A DNA stretch of 64,000 nucleotides from Streptomyces niger (lineage in GTDB: Bacteria; Actinomycetota; Actinomycetes; Streptomycetales; Streptomycetaceae), in NCBI RefSeq assembly GCF_000718305.1, contig NZ_JOFQ01000015.1, forward strand, positions 1 to 64,000, given 5' to 3'. Position numbers and translations under genes: made by a program. The first letter of the stretch is position 1; each line of letters begins with the position of its first letter. The notes beneath the pieces were generated by a model. The model saw nothing but the letters and a program-made list of their open reading frames with translations, ran no database searches and was not told the DNA's origin. Positions 25,506 to 33,967 of this stretch are shown here, piece after piece.

Positions 25506-26725
25506 GGTGTCTCCCGCGGGGGCGTGAGGGCGTGGTCGGTCGCCGGGAACAGGGCCGCGGACAGGGCGTCGAACTGGCGCTCCAGGCACCGTGCCGCGGC
25601 CCGGTTCCGCTCGGTGAGGGTCTGCCGCAGCTCGGCCGATCGCTTCTCCAGCGACCGGAACTGCTCCAGAAGCCGGTCGGCATCGACCTCGCGTGCCGGG
25701 TGGCAGTACGCGCCGAGCCCCATCTGCGCCATGAGTGCGTCGCTCTTCGCCGCGTAGCTGAGGGCGAGCACGGGCGTGCCGGTCTTCAGCGCGCAGATCA
25801 GGTTGTGGTACCGGACCGCCACCACGGTGTCGGCGGCCACCATCTCGTTCATCAGGTCGGCGAGTGCGGCCGGTTCGGCGGCGGTGACCAGCGGCGACGG
25901 CACCGCGTCGAGGATCGCGGCGACCACCGTCGCGTCGCACGTGTCGCCGGTGAGCAGCCGGACCGGCCTGCCCTCCTCGACCAGCGCACGGACGAACCGG
26001 ATCGTCCCGTCGAGGTAGCGGCGGTGGATCTCCGCGGCCCGGGCGCGGTCGTCGTTGCCGCCGTGGAAGTCCATGACGCCGACGCAGACCGGGCCGGGCG
26101 CGCCCGCGGGCGGGCTCGCAGGCGGAGTCGGCAGGGAGAACGCGAGGTCCGGGTAGACCTCGTCGCGCGCGGTGTCCACGCCCATCGCCCGCATCGCGTC
26201 GCGGGACCGGGCGTCCCGGTACGAGCGGTACGCGGCCAGCCGCGCCGACCAGCGCACCAGAACCCGGGTCGGCCGGTTGCGGATCTCGGCGGCGCCGACG
26301 CTGACCAGCGCGACCCGGGTGCCGAGCAGCCGGCCGCTCGCGCAGAGCAGGAACAGCGCGTACGGGAAGCCCCACGGCCGCAGTGGCAGTGTGGCCTCCA
26401 GAACGCCCATACCCGGCACGATCACCACGTCGTGCTTGCGCACCCAGGCGGCGGTGCGGAAGACGTCGACGAGTTTGCCCAGCCCCTTCCCCGCGATCGC
26501 GCCCGCGCGGGACGCGGTGCGGTACTCCCCGCGGTACCAGTGCAGCCGCGTCGCGGGGATCCCGAACCGGGCCGTGACGGTCTCGGGTCCGCCGCACAGC
26601 GCGTCCACGACCGCCTCCGGGTGCGCGGCACGGAGGTACCCGAGCACGGCTTCGAGCGATCCGTCGTTGCCGAGGTTGCCGGAGCCGAGCAGACCGAACA
26701 CCCCCACCCGTGTCGCGGTCCTCAT
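25502..26725 (-). CDS. Polysaccharide pyruvyl transferase family protein
   Basis: A 407-residue protein with the two-domain PvyT layout: N-terminal VGVFGLLGSGNLGNDGSLEA near residue 7, VVIVPGMGVLEATLP in the middle, and the C-terminal switch VAVRYHNLICALKTGTPVLA near residue 300. Members add pyruvyl ketals to sugars or belong to the wider WcaK/CsaB group. The pyruvate adds acidic charge to the polymer. It overlaps its neighbours by 4 bases on both sides, so its stoichiometry is tied to theirs. Confidence 0.85.
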   Translation of the reverse strand: MRTATRVGVFGLLGSGNLGNDGSLEAVLGYLRAAHPEAVVDALCGGPETVTARFGIPATRLHWYRGEYRTASRAGAIAGKGLGKLVDVFRTAAWVRKHDVVIVPGMGVLEATLPLRPWGFPYALFLLCASGRLLGTRVALVSVGAAEIRNRPTRVLVRWSARLAAYRSYRDARSRDAMRAMGVDTARDEVYPDLAFSLPTPPASPPAGAPGPVCVGVMDFHGGNDDRARAAEIHRRYLDGTIRFVRALVEEGRPVRLLTGDTCDATVVAAILDAVPSPLVTAAEPAALADLMNEMVAADTVVAVRYHNLICALKTGTPVLALSYAAKSDALMAQMGLGAYCHPAREVDADRLLEQFRSLEKRSAELRQTLTERNRAAARCLERQFDALSAALFPATDHALTPPRETP

Positions 26726-27669
26726 GCCTGCCTCCCCGCACGGCCGGCGACGAGGGCGTCGACGGAGACCGTGAACCGGCCCGGGTCGACCGGGGCACGG
26801 TCCTCGACCCGCTCCCCCGCGCCCGGCCGGGCCCGGCTGGTCATCCATGCGGCCAGGTGGCGGTAGCACGCGCGCCGGTCGGCCGCGGACAGCGGCGCCC
26901 GCCGGATCGCCGAGGCGAAGCCCCACAGGTACTCGGCGAGCAGCCGGGGCGTGGGGTGCAGCGGGCCCGCTCGGCGCGGATCCAGGTTGACGCACCGGGA
27001 GCGCTTGGAGGGGTTCGCGCGTTCGGCGCGGGTGGGGTGGTCGCGGCGGAAGTACAGCAGCTCCGGCACCTGGTGGAAGGGGCCGTGCAGGGTGATCTCG
27101 GCGACGAACGTGCGGTCCGCGTGGTGGTAGCTGTCGAGCGGCTTCACCCGGCGCAGCATGTCGGCCCGCAGCACCCCGTAGAAGTCGTCGCCCCCGGGCT
27201 CGAACAGCAGGCTGCGGAAGCGCTCCGGCGCGTGCGGCGAGTCGGTGGCGAGCCCGTACTCGTAGGGCACCTTCACCCGGCCGTCGCCGTCGATGACCGC
27301 CTGGCCGGAGTGCGCGAGGATCACGTCAGGGTGTTCGTCCAGCGCCTCCACGCAGCGCCGCAGCAGGTCACGCGCGTACAGGTCGTCGTGCGAGGCCCAC
27401 TTGAACAGCTCGCCGCGGCACTGGGTGAACACGTAGTTGTGGTTCGGCGTGGCGCCGACGTTCCGGGACAGCCTCAGGTAGCGGATGCGCGAGTCCTGCG
27501 CGGCGTACTTGCGGCAGATGGCCTCGGTCCCGTCGGTCGAGGCGTTGTCGGAGATGACCAGCTCGAAGTCCTCGTAGGTCTGGCCGAGCAGCGCTTCGAG
27601 CGACTCGGCGAGGTACTCCTCGCCGTTGTATACGGGTAGGCCGATACTCAGCCGGGGGTGCGCGGTCAT
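26722..27669 (-). CDS. Glycosyltransferase family 2
   Basis: A 315-residue GT-A fold enzyme beginning RLSIGLPVYNGEEYLAESLE. The SDNASTDGTE nucleotide-sugar motif is near residue 43, and the metal-binding region ASHDDLYARDLL (D-D in place of D-x-D) is near residue 95. It has no membrane segments and acts at the cytosolic face, adding one sugar to the lipid-linked repeat unit. The start overlaps the flippase stop and its stop overlaps the pyruvyl transferase start, both ATGA. Confidence 0.9.
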   Translation of the reverse strand: MTAHPRLSIGLPVYNGEEYLAESLEALLGQTYEDFELVISDNASTDGTEAICRKYAAQDSRIRYLRLSRNVGATPNHNYVFTQCRGELFKWASHDDLYARDLLRRCVEALDEHPDVILAHSGQAVIDGDGRVKVPYEYGLATDSPHAPERFRSLLFEPGGDDFYGVLRADMLRRVKPLDSYHHADRTFVAEITLHGPFHQVPELLYFRRDHPTRAERANPSKRSRCVNLDPRRAGPLHPTPRLLAEYLWGFASAIRRAPLSAADRRACYRHLAAWMTSRARPGAGERVEDRAPVDPGRFTVSVDALVAGRAGRQA

Positions 27670-28973
27670 GGTGTTCTCACTTCGTTCAGGGGGTTCTGGT
27701 TCCGGTGGTGCTCGCGCAGCGCGGACCGCAGTTGCAGCCACCACACGGCCGAGCCGCTGAGGGTCGCGGCGGCGACGCCCCAGGCCGAGCCGACGGTGCC
27801 GGCGACGGCCGCCCCGCCGAGCCCGCCGCCGACGTAACACACCGAGGCGAGCAGCTGGCAGCGCAGGCTGCGCCGGGCCGCGGCGAGTGCGCGCAGCCCG
27901 GCCGCCGCGCCGGTGCCGAGCCCCGCCCCCGCGACGGCGAGCGTGACGGGCACGATGAGCTGCGAGGCGGCGGGCCATACGCCGCCGAGCACCAGCTCGC
28001 CGAGCCGGTCGGGCATCAGCAGCAGCGCCCCGCCCCAGAGCAGCGCGGCGGCGGCCTGCCCGGCGCCCAGCAGGAGGCAGAAGGAGCCGAGGCGGTGCGG
28101 GGTCTGCCGCAGCACCCGTGCCGCCTCCGGGACGGTGACCAGCGAGAGGCCCATCAGCACCGCGAGGAACGGGCCGAGCAGCAGCTCGGCGCCCCGGACC
28201 GCACCCACGGCGCCGACCCCGACGAGCACGCCGAGCCCGTAGGCGCGGAGCTGGCTCGCGCCGCTGAGGGCGACGTTCTCGACCAGGTACCGGTAGCCGA
28301 GGTCACGCTGCTCGCGGAGCCATCCCCGCGCTTCGGTCAGCCGGGGCCGGATGCCGGACTGGAGGCAGCCGTACCCCGCGGCCACCGCGGCGGCGGCGCC
28401 CCAGGCGAGCAGGAATGCGGCCACGCTGCCGACGCGGGCCGCCACCACCATGGCCGGGACGAGCGCGACGCCGCACACGAGGTCGTTGACGAACGCCTTC
28501 CGCCCGGCCCCCGCGGCGAAGAACGCGAACCGCCAGGCGTCCTGCAGCAGCAGCGCCGGCAGGACGACGCCGAGGCAGGCGAACGCGGTCCCCACGCTGC
28601 CGCCGAGAGCGAGCCCGGCCACCAGGGACGCCGCGCCGAGGGCCGCACCGAGGCCGAGCGCGGTGCCCGACGACCGGGCCGCCGCCGCGCGCCAGGACGC
28701 GGTCGGCACGCCGCTGAAGCGCACCACGAGCGGGTCGGTGGCGAGGCCGCGGGAGACGTTGAGCACCACGCCGTACGTCACCCAGGCCAGGCTGAACACA
28801 CCGAACGCGGCCACTCCCAGCGAGCGTGCCACGTACACGCCCACCACGAAGTTGGACAGGCTGGAGGCCGCCTGGTCGGCCAGTCCCCAGGACAGCCGGC
28901 CGGCGAGGGCCCGCTTGGCGGATCCGGCGGATGGCTTCGTGGCCCCCTCCCCCTCGGTGGTCGTCGACGTCAT
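27666..28973 (-). CDS. Polysaccharide flippase (Wzx-like)
   Basis: A 435-residue multi-spanning membrane protein with about 12 hydrophobic segments. The typical opening is GLADQAASSLSNFVVGVYVA near residue 31, followed by RSLGVAAFGVFSLAW. It belongs to the MATE/PST (MOP) exporter superfamily and would flip the lipid-linked repeat unit to the outer face for polymerisation. Its membership in a cluster with polymerase and chain-length proteins supports the Wzx/Wzy pathway. Four-base overlaps on both sides. Confidence 0.85.
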   Translation of the reverse strand: MTSTTTEGEGATKPSAGSAKRALAGRLSWGLADQAASSLSNFVVGVYVARSLGVAAFGVFSLAWVTYGVVLNVSRGLATDPLVVRFSGVPTASWRAAAARSSGTALGLGAALGAASLVAGLALGGSVGTAFACLGVVLPALLLQDAWRFAFFAAGAGRKAFVNDLVCGVALVPAMVVAARVGSVAAFLLAWGAAAAVAAGYGCLQSGIRPRLTEARGWLREQRDLGYRYLVENVALSGASQLRAYGLGVLVGVGAVGAVRGAELLLGPFLAVLMGLSLVTVPEAARVLRQTPHRLGSFCLLLGAGQAAAALLWGGALLLMPDRLGELVLGGVWPAASQLIVPVTLAVAGAGLGTGAAAGLRALAAARRSLRCQLLASVCYVGGGLGGAAVAGTVGSAWGVAAATLSGSAVWWLQLRSALREHHRNQNPLNEVRTP

Positions 28974-30244
28974 GCCTTGACCAGCCCCGCTCCGTGCAGG
29001 GCGTCGGCCGCGGCGGCGACGGTGTCGAACGGCAGCCCGGACCGCTCGGCGACGTCCAGCAGGCTGTGTTCGCCGTCGGAGAGGTTGAGCACCCAGAGCA
29101 TGGCCAGCTGGGCCTGCTTGGTGTCACTGCGGCCGCCGAGCGCGTCGTAGAGCCCGCGGCGGCCCAGCTGCGGTTCGCCGTACGGGCTGAGGTTGAGGTA
29201 CCTCCGGTTGCGGTCGAGGACGGCGAATGCCTCGCGGCAGACCGCAAGGGTGTCAGCCATCGCCTCCGGGGAGACGAAGTCCAGGTTGTCCGCCGAGGTG
29301 TGGTACTCGGGGTAGCCCGCGTACGGGGTCCGGGTGAGCGATCCCACGCCGAGGTCGAACCCGGGCGAGCAGTACTGCCGCTCGTCGTATCCGTACGGGG
29401 TGAACTCAGCCACGCGGTGCGGCCGTTCGGATGCGGTCAGCACGTGCTCCAGCACCCGGTCGATCTCCGCGTCGCCGCGTCTGCTCCGCTTGTACGTGAG
29501 CCCGCCCGGGTCGCCGGCGCAGGCCAGCACAAGGCCGTGCTTCACCCTGCCCACCCGCTCCGCGTTGCGGGCCAGCCAGGTGATCGCGCCGATGGTGCCG
29601 GGCGCGAAGATGAACCGGTAGGTGTAGTACGGGGTGTGCTCGGCCAGCGCCCGCGCCAGGAATGTCGCCACCGCGACGCCGGCCATGTTGTCGTTGGCCA
29701 GCGAGGGGTGGCAGACGTGGCAGGAGACGATCACCTCGTCCGGGACCCGGCCGTGGACCACGTGCTCGGCATAGGTGAGGTGACCGTCTTCCAAGGTGGA
29801 GTCGATGCGCACCTCGTACTCGCCGTCCGGCATCGCGTCGAGGGTGTCCTGGGCCAGGCAGAACCCCCAGTCGGGCTTGTAGTAGCTCGTGCGATACGGA
29901 ATCCAGCTCGGCCGGTCCGGCAAGGTGTGCAGGTGCGCGCGCAGCTCGGACAGCGGCATCGTCGCCGACACCGGGACGCTGTAGCCGAGCACGTGCAGGC
30001 TGGACGCGGCGAAGTCGACGACCCGGTTGCCGGCGCTGTCGGCGACGTACGCGTCCCGGATGTTCCACTCCTGCGGCACCGTCCAGTCGAGGACCTGGGT
30101 GCCGGTCGGTACCTCGTGCACGTCGAGCGGGATGTACTCGCCGACGATGTCCAGGGTGGCGCGCACCCCGTCACCGGTGATGCTCCGGCAGAGCGGATAC
30201 AACCGCTCCACCAGGGCGTACATCTCCTCGCCGAGCGCGGTCAC
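28970..30244 (-). CDS. DUF4910 / M28-like aminopeptidase-fold protein
   Basis: A 424-residue protein starting VTALGEEMYALVERLYPLCR. An N-terminal DUF2172-like insert (YIPLDVHEVPTGTQVLDWTV near residue 33) is embedded in a zinc-peptidase-like core with VSCHVCHPSLANDNMAG near residue 183 and GYPEYHTSADNLDF near residue 313. A small winged-helix tail (SLLDVAERSGLPFDTV) closes it. The His/Asp ligands of M28 peptidases appear present. These proteins recur in surface-sugar clusters beside PIG-L and methyltransferase genes, and their reaction is unknown. Hydrolysis of an amide on a sugar intermediate is a reasonable guess. The GTG start overlaps the epimerase stop. Confidence 0.8.
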   Translation of the reverse strand: MTALGEEMYALVERLYPLCRSITGDGVRATLDIVGEYIPLDVHEVPTGTQVLDWTVPQEWNIRDAYVADSAGNRVVDFAASSLHVLGYSVPVSATMPLSELRAHLHTLPDRPSWIPYRTSYYKPDWGFCLAQDTLDAMPDGEYEVRIDSTLEDGHLTYAEHVVHGRVPDEVIVSCHVCHPSLANDNMAGVAVATFLARALAEHTPYYTYRFIFAPGTIGAITWLARNAERVGRVKHGLVLACAGDPGGLTYKRSRRGDAEIDRVLEHVLTASERPHRVAEFTPYGYDERQYCSPGFDLGVGSLTRTPYAGYPEYHTSADNLDFVSPEAMADTLAVCREAFAVLDRNRRYLNLSPYGEPQLGRRGLYDALGGRSDTKQAQLAMLWVLNLSDGEHSLLDVAERSGLPFDTVAAAADALHGAGLVKA

Positions 30245-31266
30245 GGGCGCCGCCGCAGGGTGTCGTCGACGACGCCGGCCGCGGACGCCGCGCGGAGCAC
30301 GGCGAGGCGGGTGAAGCGATTGTCGAAGGCGTCCTTGGCGAGGCCGAACTTCCGGTAGGCATCGGCGAGTTCGAGCGCGCCCTGCTTCACGGTCCACTCG
30401 CAGTCGAAGCCGGGTATCGCGGCGCGGAACCGGGAGAAGTCCACCCGGTACGACCGCGGGTCGGCACCGGTCTCGCCGGTGATGTTCACCCGCGAGCCGG
30501 GCACCGCCTCGGCGACCTGCTCGGCGATCTCGGCGACCGTGACGTTGTTGGCCTCGCTGCCGATGTTGAACGCCCGGTCGTGCACCGCTTCGCGCGGTGC
30601 GGTCAGCGCGGCCGTGAAGGCCCGTGCGATGTCGGCGGCGTGCACCAGCGGGCGCCAGGGAGTGCCGTCGGAGAGGACCAGCACCTCGCCGGACAGGAGC
30701 GCGTGGCCGACCAGGTTGTTCAGCACGATGTCGGCGCGCAGCCGGGGTGAGTAGCCGAAGGCGGTGGCGTTGCGCATGTACACCGGGGTGAAGTCGGCGT
30801 CGGCGAGCGCGTGCAGGTCGTCCTCGACGCGCACCTTGGACTCGGCGTACGGCGTCACGGGGCGCAGGGGGGCGTCCTCGCCCACGAGCTCGTCGCCGCC
30901 CGCGGCTCCGTAGACCGAGCACGTCGAGGCGTACAGGAAGCGCTTGACTCCGGCGTCGCGGGCCAGCCGGGCAAGGCGTACGGACGCGTGGTGGTTGATG
31001 TCGTAGGTGAGCTCCGGCGCCAGCGATCCCAGCGGGTCGTTGGAGAGCGCGGCCAGGTGGATCACGGCGTCCACCCCGGCCACGTGTTCGGCCGTGACGT
31101 CGCGCAGGTCCACCCGGTGTCCCTGCGGGTCGTCGGGCGTCGGGCCGAGGAGGCAGTCGGCGAACAGGCCGGCGTCGAGGCCGACGACTTCGTGTCCGGC
31201 GGCCGTGAGGACCGGGGCCATCACGGTGCCCAGGTAGCCCTGGTGTCCGGTGAGCAGTACGCGCAA
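30241..31266 (-). CDS. NAD-dependent sugar epimerase/dehydratase (SDR)
   Basis: A 341-residue extended SDR. The nucleotide motif is TGHQGYLG (TGxxGxxG) near residue 6. The active site shows S-T-C-S-V-Y-G near residue 113 and the catalytic Tyr-x-x-x-Lys as YAESK near residue 139. Substrates are nucleotide sugars. It is the only Rossmann SDR in the modified-sugar module, so it may take the place of a 4,6-dehydratase or act as 4-reductase/epimerase. It uses a TTG start (31266), 3 bases after the PIG-L stop. Confidence 0.85.
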   Translation of the reverse strand: MRVLLTGHQGYLGTVMAPVLTAAGHEVVGLDAGLFADCLLGPTPDDPQGHRVDLRDVTAEHVAGVDAVIHLAALSNDPLGSLAPELTYDINHHASVRLARLARDAGVKRFLYASTCSVYGAAGGDELVGEDAPLRPVTPYAESKVRVEDDLHALADADFTPVYMRNATAFGYSPRLRADIVLNNLVGHALLSGEVLVLSDGTPWRPLVHAADIARAFTAALTAPREAVHDRAFNIGSEANNVTVAEIAEQVAEAVPGSRVNITGETGADPRSYRVDFSRFRAAIPGFDCEWTVKQGALELADAYRKFGLAKDAFDNRFTRLAVLRAASAAGVVDDTLRRRP

Positions 31267-31269
31267 GGT

Positions 31270-31932
31270 TCAGTCCCCCAGAGTGGAAGTGCCGAGGTGG
31301 AGAGTGAGTTTGGTGACGGCGAACGCCTCGGCGTAGCGCGCGTGGCATTCGATGCCGCGGATCCGGGCGAGGCCGAGGAAGGCCTCGCGGTCGTACCAGG
31401 GCCGGTGCCGTTGGGACGGGTAGTGCTCCTGCAGCAGCCGCACCTTGTCCTCGGCGGTCTCCGGCGACAGCGGTTGGTACGCCGCCATCCGGCCGAGGTC
31501 GCCGTCCCACTTGACGATCTCGTAGCCGAGCACGAGGTGGTCGCGGAACGCGGTGGGTATCAGCTGCGCCAGGCCGCGGTGGTCCTGGTGCGCGTCCTCG
31601 GTGCGCGGGGCCAGGATCAGGTCCGGGTCGGTCTGCCCACGCAGCTCCTCGACCGCGGCCTTGGCCTCGTCCCAGTGCACGGGCAGCCGGCCGTCCGGCA
31701 GCTTGAGCACGGTCAGCCGCAGGTCGGCACCCGGGCAGAAGGCGGCGAGCGCGGCCCGCTCCTCCTGCTCGCGCTCGCTGCCGCCGCCGGAGAGCACCAG
31801 CGCGTCGACGCGGAGGCCCGGCCGGGCCTGACACAACGTCAGCAGCGTGCCGCCGGCGCCGATGGCGATGTCGTCGCAGTGCGCGCCCACCGCGACGATC
31901 CGGTCCAGGGGTCCGGCCCCGAGGCGGATCAT
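31270..31932 (-). CDS. PIG-L family deacetylase
   Basis: A 220-residue LmbE/PIG-L zinc hydrolase. The metal motif AHCDDIAIGAGGT lies at about residue 16 (A-H-x-D-D) and the third ligand is HQDHRG near residue 115. Members remove the acetyl group from N-acetylated sugars, including MshB and Mca relatives in mycothiol metabolism. Its place between a nucleotidyltransferase and an epimerase points to deacetylation of a sugar intermediate. It overlaps the nucleotidyltransferase by ATGA. Confidence 0.88.
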   Translation of the reverse strand: MIRLGAGPLDRIVAVGAHCDDIAIGAGGTLLTLCQARPGLRVDALVLSGGGSEREQEERAALAAFCPGADLRLTVLKLPDGRLPVHWDEAKAAVEELRGQTDPDLILAPRTEDAHQDHRGLAQLIPTAFRDHLVLGYEIVKWDGDLGRMAAYQPLSPETAEDKVRLLQEHYPSQRHRPWYDREAFLGLARIRGIECHARYAEAFAVTKLTLHLGTSTLGD

Positions 31933-32723
31933 GCGTTCACCCCGGCGCCGTCCCGCTCCCACACGGCCCACGGGCGCTCGCCGCGAGCGTACGCGGCGTC
32001 CAGTGCGGCCCGTTCCTTCACCGTGTCGGTCGGCTTCCAGAAGCCGCGGTGCCGGTGCGCCACCAGCCGCCCCTGCTTGGCCAGTTGGGCGCAGCCGTCG
32101 GCGACCAGGTCGCCGTTCTCCGGGATGTGGTCGAAGACCTCCTGGCGGAGCACGAAGTAGCCGCCGTTCTCCCACAGCGGCATGTCGCTCACCGCGGTGA
32201 TGCCCCCTACCAGGCCGTCCTCGCCCAGGTCCACGCAGTGGAAGGAGGACTGCGGCGGCACCACCATCATCGACGCCCCGGCGTCGCGCCGGGCGAAGTT
32301 CTCGATCATCTCCGGCAGCGGGGCGTCGGTGAGCACGTCGGCGTAGTTGGCGAGGAACATCTCGTCGCCGTCCAAGTGGTGCCGCACCCGGCGCAGCCGC
32401 TCCCCGATCGGCGACTCGACGCCGGTCTGCGCGAACGTGATGGTCCAGTCGGAGATGTCGGTGGACAGCAGCTCGGTCCGCCCGCCGCGCAGCACGAAGT
32501 CGTTGGACGTCGTCTCCTCGTAGTTGAGGAAGAAGTCCTTGATGTGGTGGGCCCCGTAGCCGAGGCACAGGATGAACTCCGTGTGCCCGAAGTGTGCGTA
32601 GTAGCGCATGACGTGCCAGATCAGCGGTCGCGGACCGACCATCGCCATCGGCTTGGGCACGTCGTCCGCGGCGCCGCTCCGCATCCGCATCCCGTAACCG
32701 CCGCAGAACAGTACGACCTTCAT
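31929..32723 (-). CDS. Sugar-1-phosphate nucleotidyltransferase (RfbF-like)
   Basis: A 264-residue nucleotidyltransferase with the N-terminal motif VVLFCGGYGMRMRSGAADDV then PKPMAMVGPRPLIWHVMRYY. The segment SNDFVLRGGRTELLSTDISD and the long insert before GGYFVLRQEVFDHI resemble glucose-1-phosphate cytidylyltransferase (RfbF), which makes CDP-glucose. Nearby enzymes that need an activated sugar (C-methyltransferase, epimerase, RmlC-like) fit this. It could instead use UTP or dTTP. It overlaps genes on both sides by 4 bases. Confidence 0.82.
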   Translation of the reverse strand: MKVVLFCGGYGMRMRSGAADDVPKPMAMVGPRPLIWHVMRYYAHFGHTEFILCLGYGAHHIKDFFLNYEETTSNDFVLRGGRTELLSTDISDWTITFAQTGVESPIGERLRRVRHHLDGDEMFLANYADVLTDAPLPEMIENFARRDAGASMMVVPPQSSFHCVDLGEDGLVGGITAVSDMPLWENGGYFVLRQEVFDHIPENGDLVADGCAQLAKQGRLVAHRHRGFWKPTDTVKERAALDAAYARGERPWAVWERDGAGVNA

Positions 32724-33967
32724 GACTTCTCGACCTCGACAATGCTCAGTTCCGGAATGGGGAAGACCAGCCGGCCGCCCCAGTCGTGGACGAAGGACAG
32801 CTGCTCGACCAGCTCGGCCCGCAGGTTCCACGGGAGGACCAGGACGTAGTCCGGCTTGTCGGCGGCTATCCGCTCGGGCGGCAGGATCGGGATGCGGGTG
32901 CCCGGGGTGAACCTGCCGTGCTTGTAGGGGTTGCGGTCGACCGTGTACGCGAGCAGGTCGGGCCGGATGCCGCAGTGGTTGAGCAGGGTGTTGCCCTTGC
33001 CCGGGGCGCCGTAGCCGACCACCGTCTCGCCGCGCTCGGCGGCCTCGATGAGGAACCGCAGCAGGTCCCGGCGCACCTTGGCCACCCGGTCGGAGAACTC
33101 GGTGTAGCCGGACAGCTCCTGCAGCCCGGCGGCCTTCTCCCGGGCCAGCACGTCGGCCACTCGCGGGGTCGGTTCCCCGGCCACCGCCGCCGGCCGGGCC
33201 CACAGCCGGATGGAGCCGCCGTGGGTGGGCAGCAACTCGACGTCGACGAGCGCGAGTCCGCCGCTGGCAAGGGCGCGGATCGCGGACGCGACCGTGTAGT
33301 ACTGGAAGTGCTCGTGGTAGATCGTGTCGTACTGGTTCTCCTCGATCAGCGTCAGCAGGTGCTGCACCTCGATGGAGACCCAGCCGTCGTCGGCGACCAG
33401 GGCGCGCAGCCCTTGCGTGAACCCGACCACGTCGGGGATGTGTGCGTACACGTTGTTGGCGACGACCAGGTCTGCCGGGCCGTGCTCGGCGCGGACGGCC
33501 GCGCCGGTGTCCGGGGACAGGAACGCCGTGCGCGTGGGCACGCCCGCGTCCCGGGCCGCGGCGCCGACGTTCACCGACGGCTCGATGCCGAGGCAGCGGA
33601 TCCCCCGGTCCACGACGTGCTTGAGCAGGTAGCCGTCGTTGCTCGCCACCTCGACCACGAAGGCGTCCTTCTCCCCGGAGTCGAGCGCGAGGCGCTGTAC
33701 GGCGTCGGTGACGAACGTGCGCGCGTGCTCCACCCAGGAGGTCGAGAAGGAGGAGAAGTACGCGTACTCGCTGAACGTCTCCTCCGGCGTGATCAGCGGC
33801 GGGATCTGCGCCAGCCAGCAGTCGGTGCAGACCCGCAGGTGCAGCGGGTACGCCGGCTCCGGCTTGTCCAGTTGGTCAGCGGCGAGAAAGCTCTCGCACG
33901 GTGGCGTCGCGCCGAGATCGACGACGCTCTCCAGCGCCGCCGAGCCGCAGAGTCGGCATCGTGTCAT
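32720..33967 (-). CDS. Sugar C-methyltransferase (TylC3/NovU-type)
   Basis: A 415-residue SAM enzyme in three parts. The first is a zinc-binding N-terminus (CRLCG at 4-8 and CTDC near 47). The second is a methyltransferase core with VVEVASNDGYLLKHV near residue 100 and ANNVYAHIPDV. The third is a C-terminal C-methyltransferase domain with GYGAPGKGNTLLNH near residue 318. This architecture matches the enzymes that C-methylate C3 of 4-keto-2,6-dideoxy sugars. It implies that a branched-chain sugar is part of the repeat unit. The product's membership in a polysaccharide rather than an antibiotic cluster is notable. Confidence 0.88.
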   Translation of the reverse strand: MTRCRLCGSAALESVVDLGATPPCESFLAADQLDKPEPAYPLHLRVCTDCWLAQIPPLITPEETFSEYAYFSSFSTSWVEHARTFVTDAVQRLALDSGEKDAFVVEVASNDGYLLKHVVDRGIRCLGIEPSVNVGAAARDAGVPTRTAFLSPDTGAAVRAEHGPADLVVANNVYAHIPDVVGFTQGLRALVADDGWVSIEVQHLLTLIEENQYDTIYHEHFQYYTVASAIRALASGGLALVDVELLPTHGGSIRLWARPAAVAGEPTPRVADVLAREKAAGLQELSGYTEFSDRVAKVRRDLLRFLIEAAERGETVVGYGAPGKGNTLLNHCGIRPDLLAYTVDRNPYKHGRFTPGTRIPILPPERIAADKPDYVLVLPWNLRAELVEQLSFVHDWGGRLVFPIPELSIVEVEKS

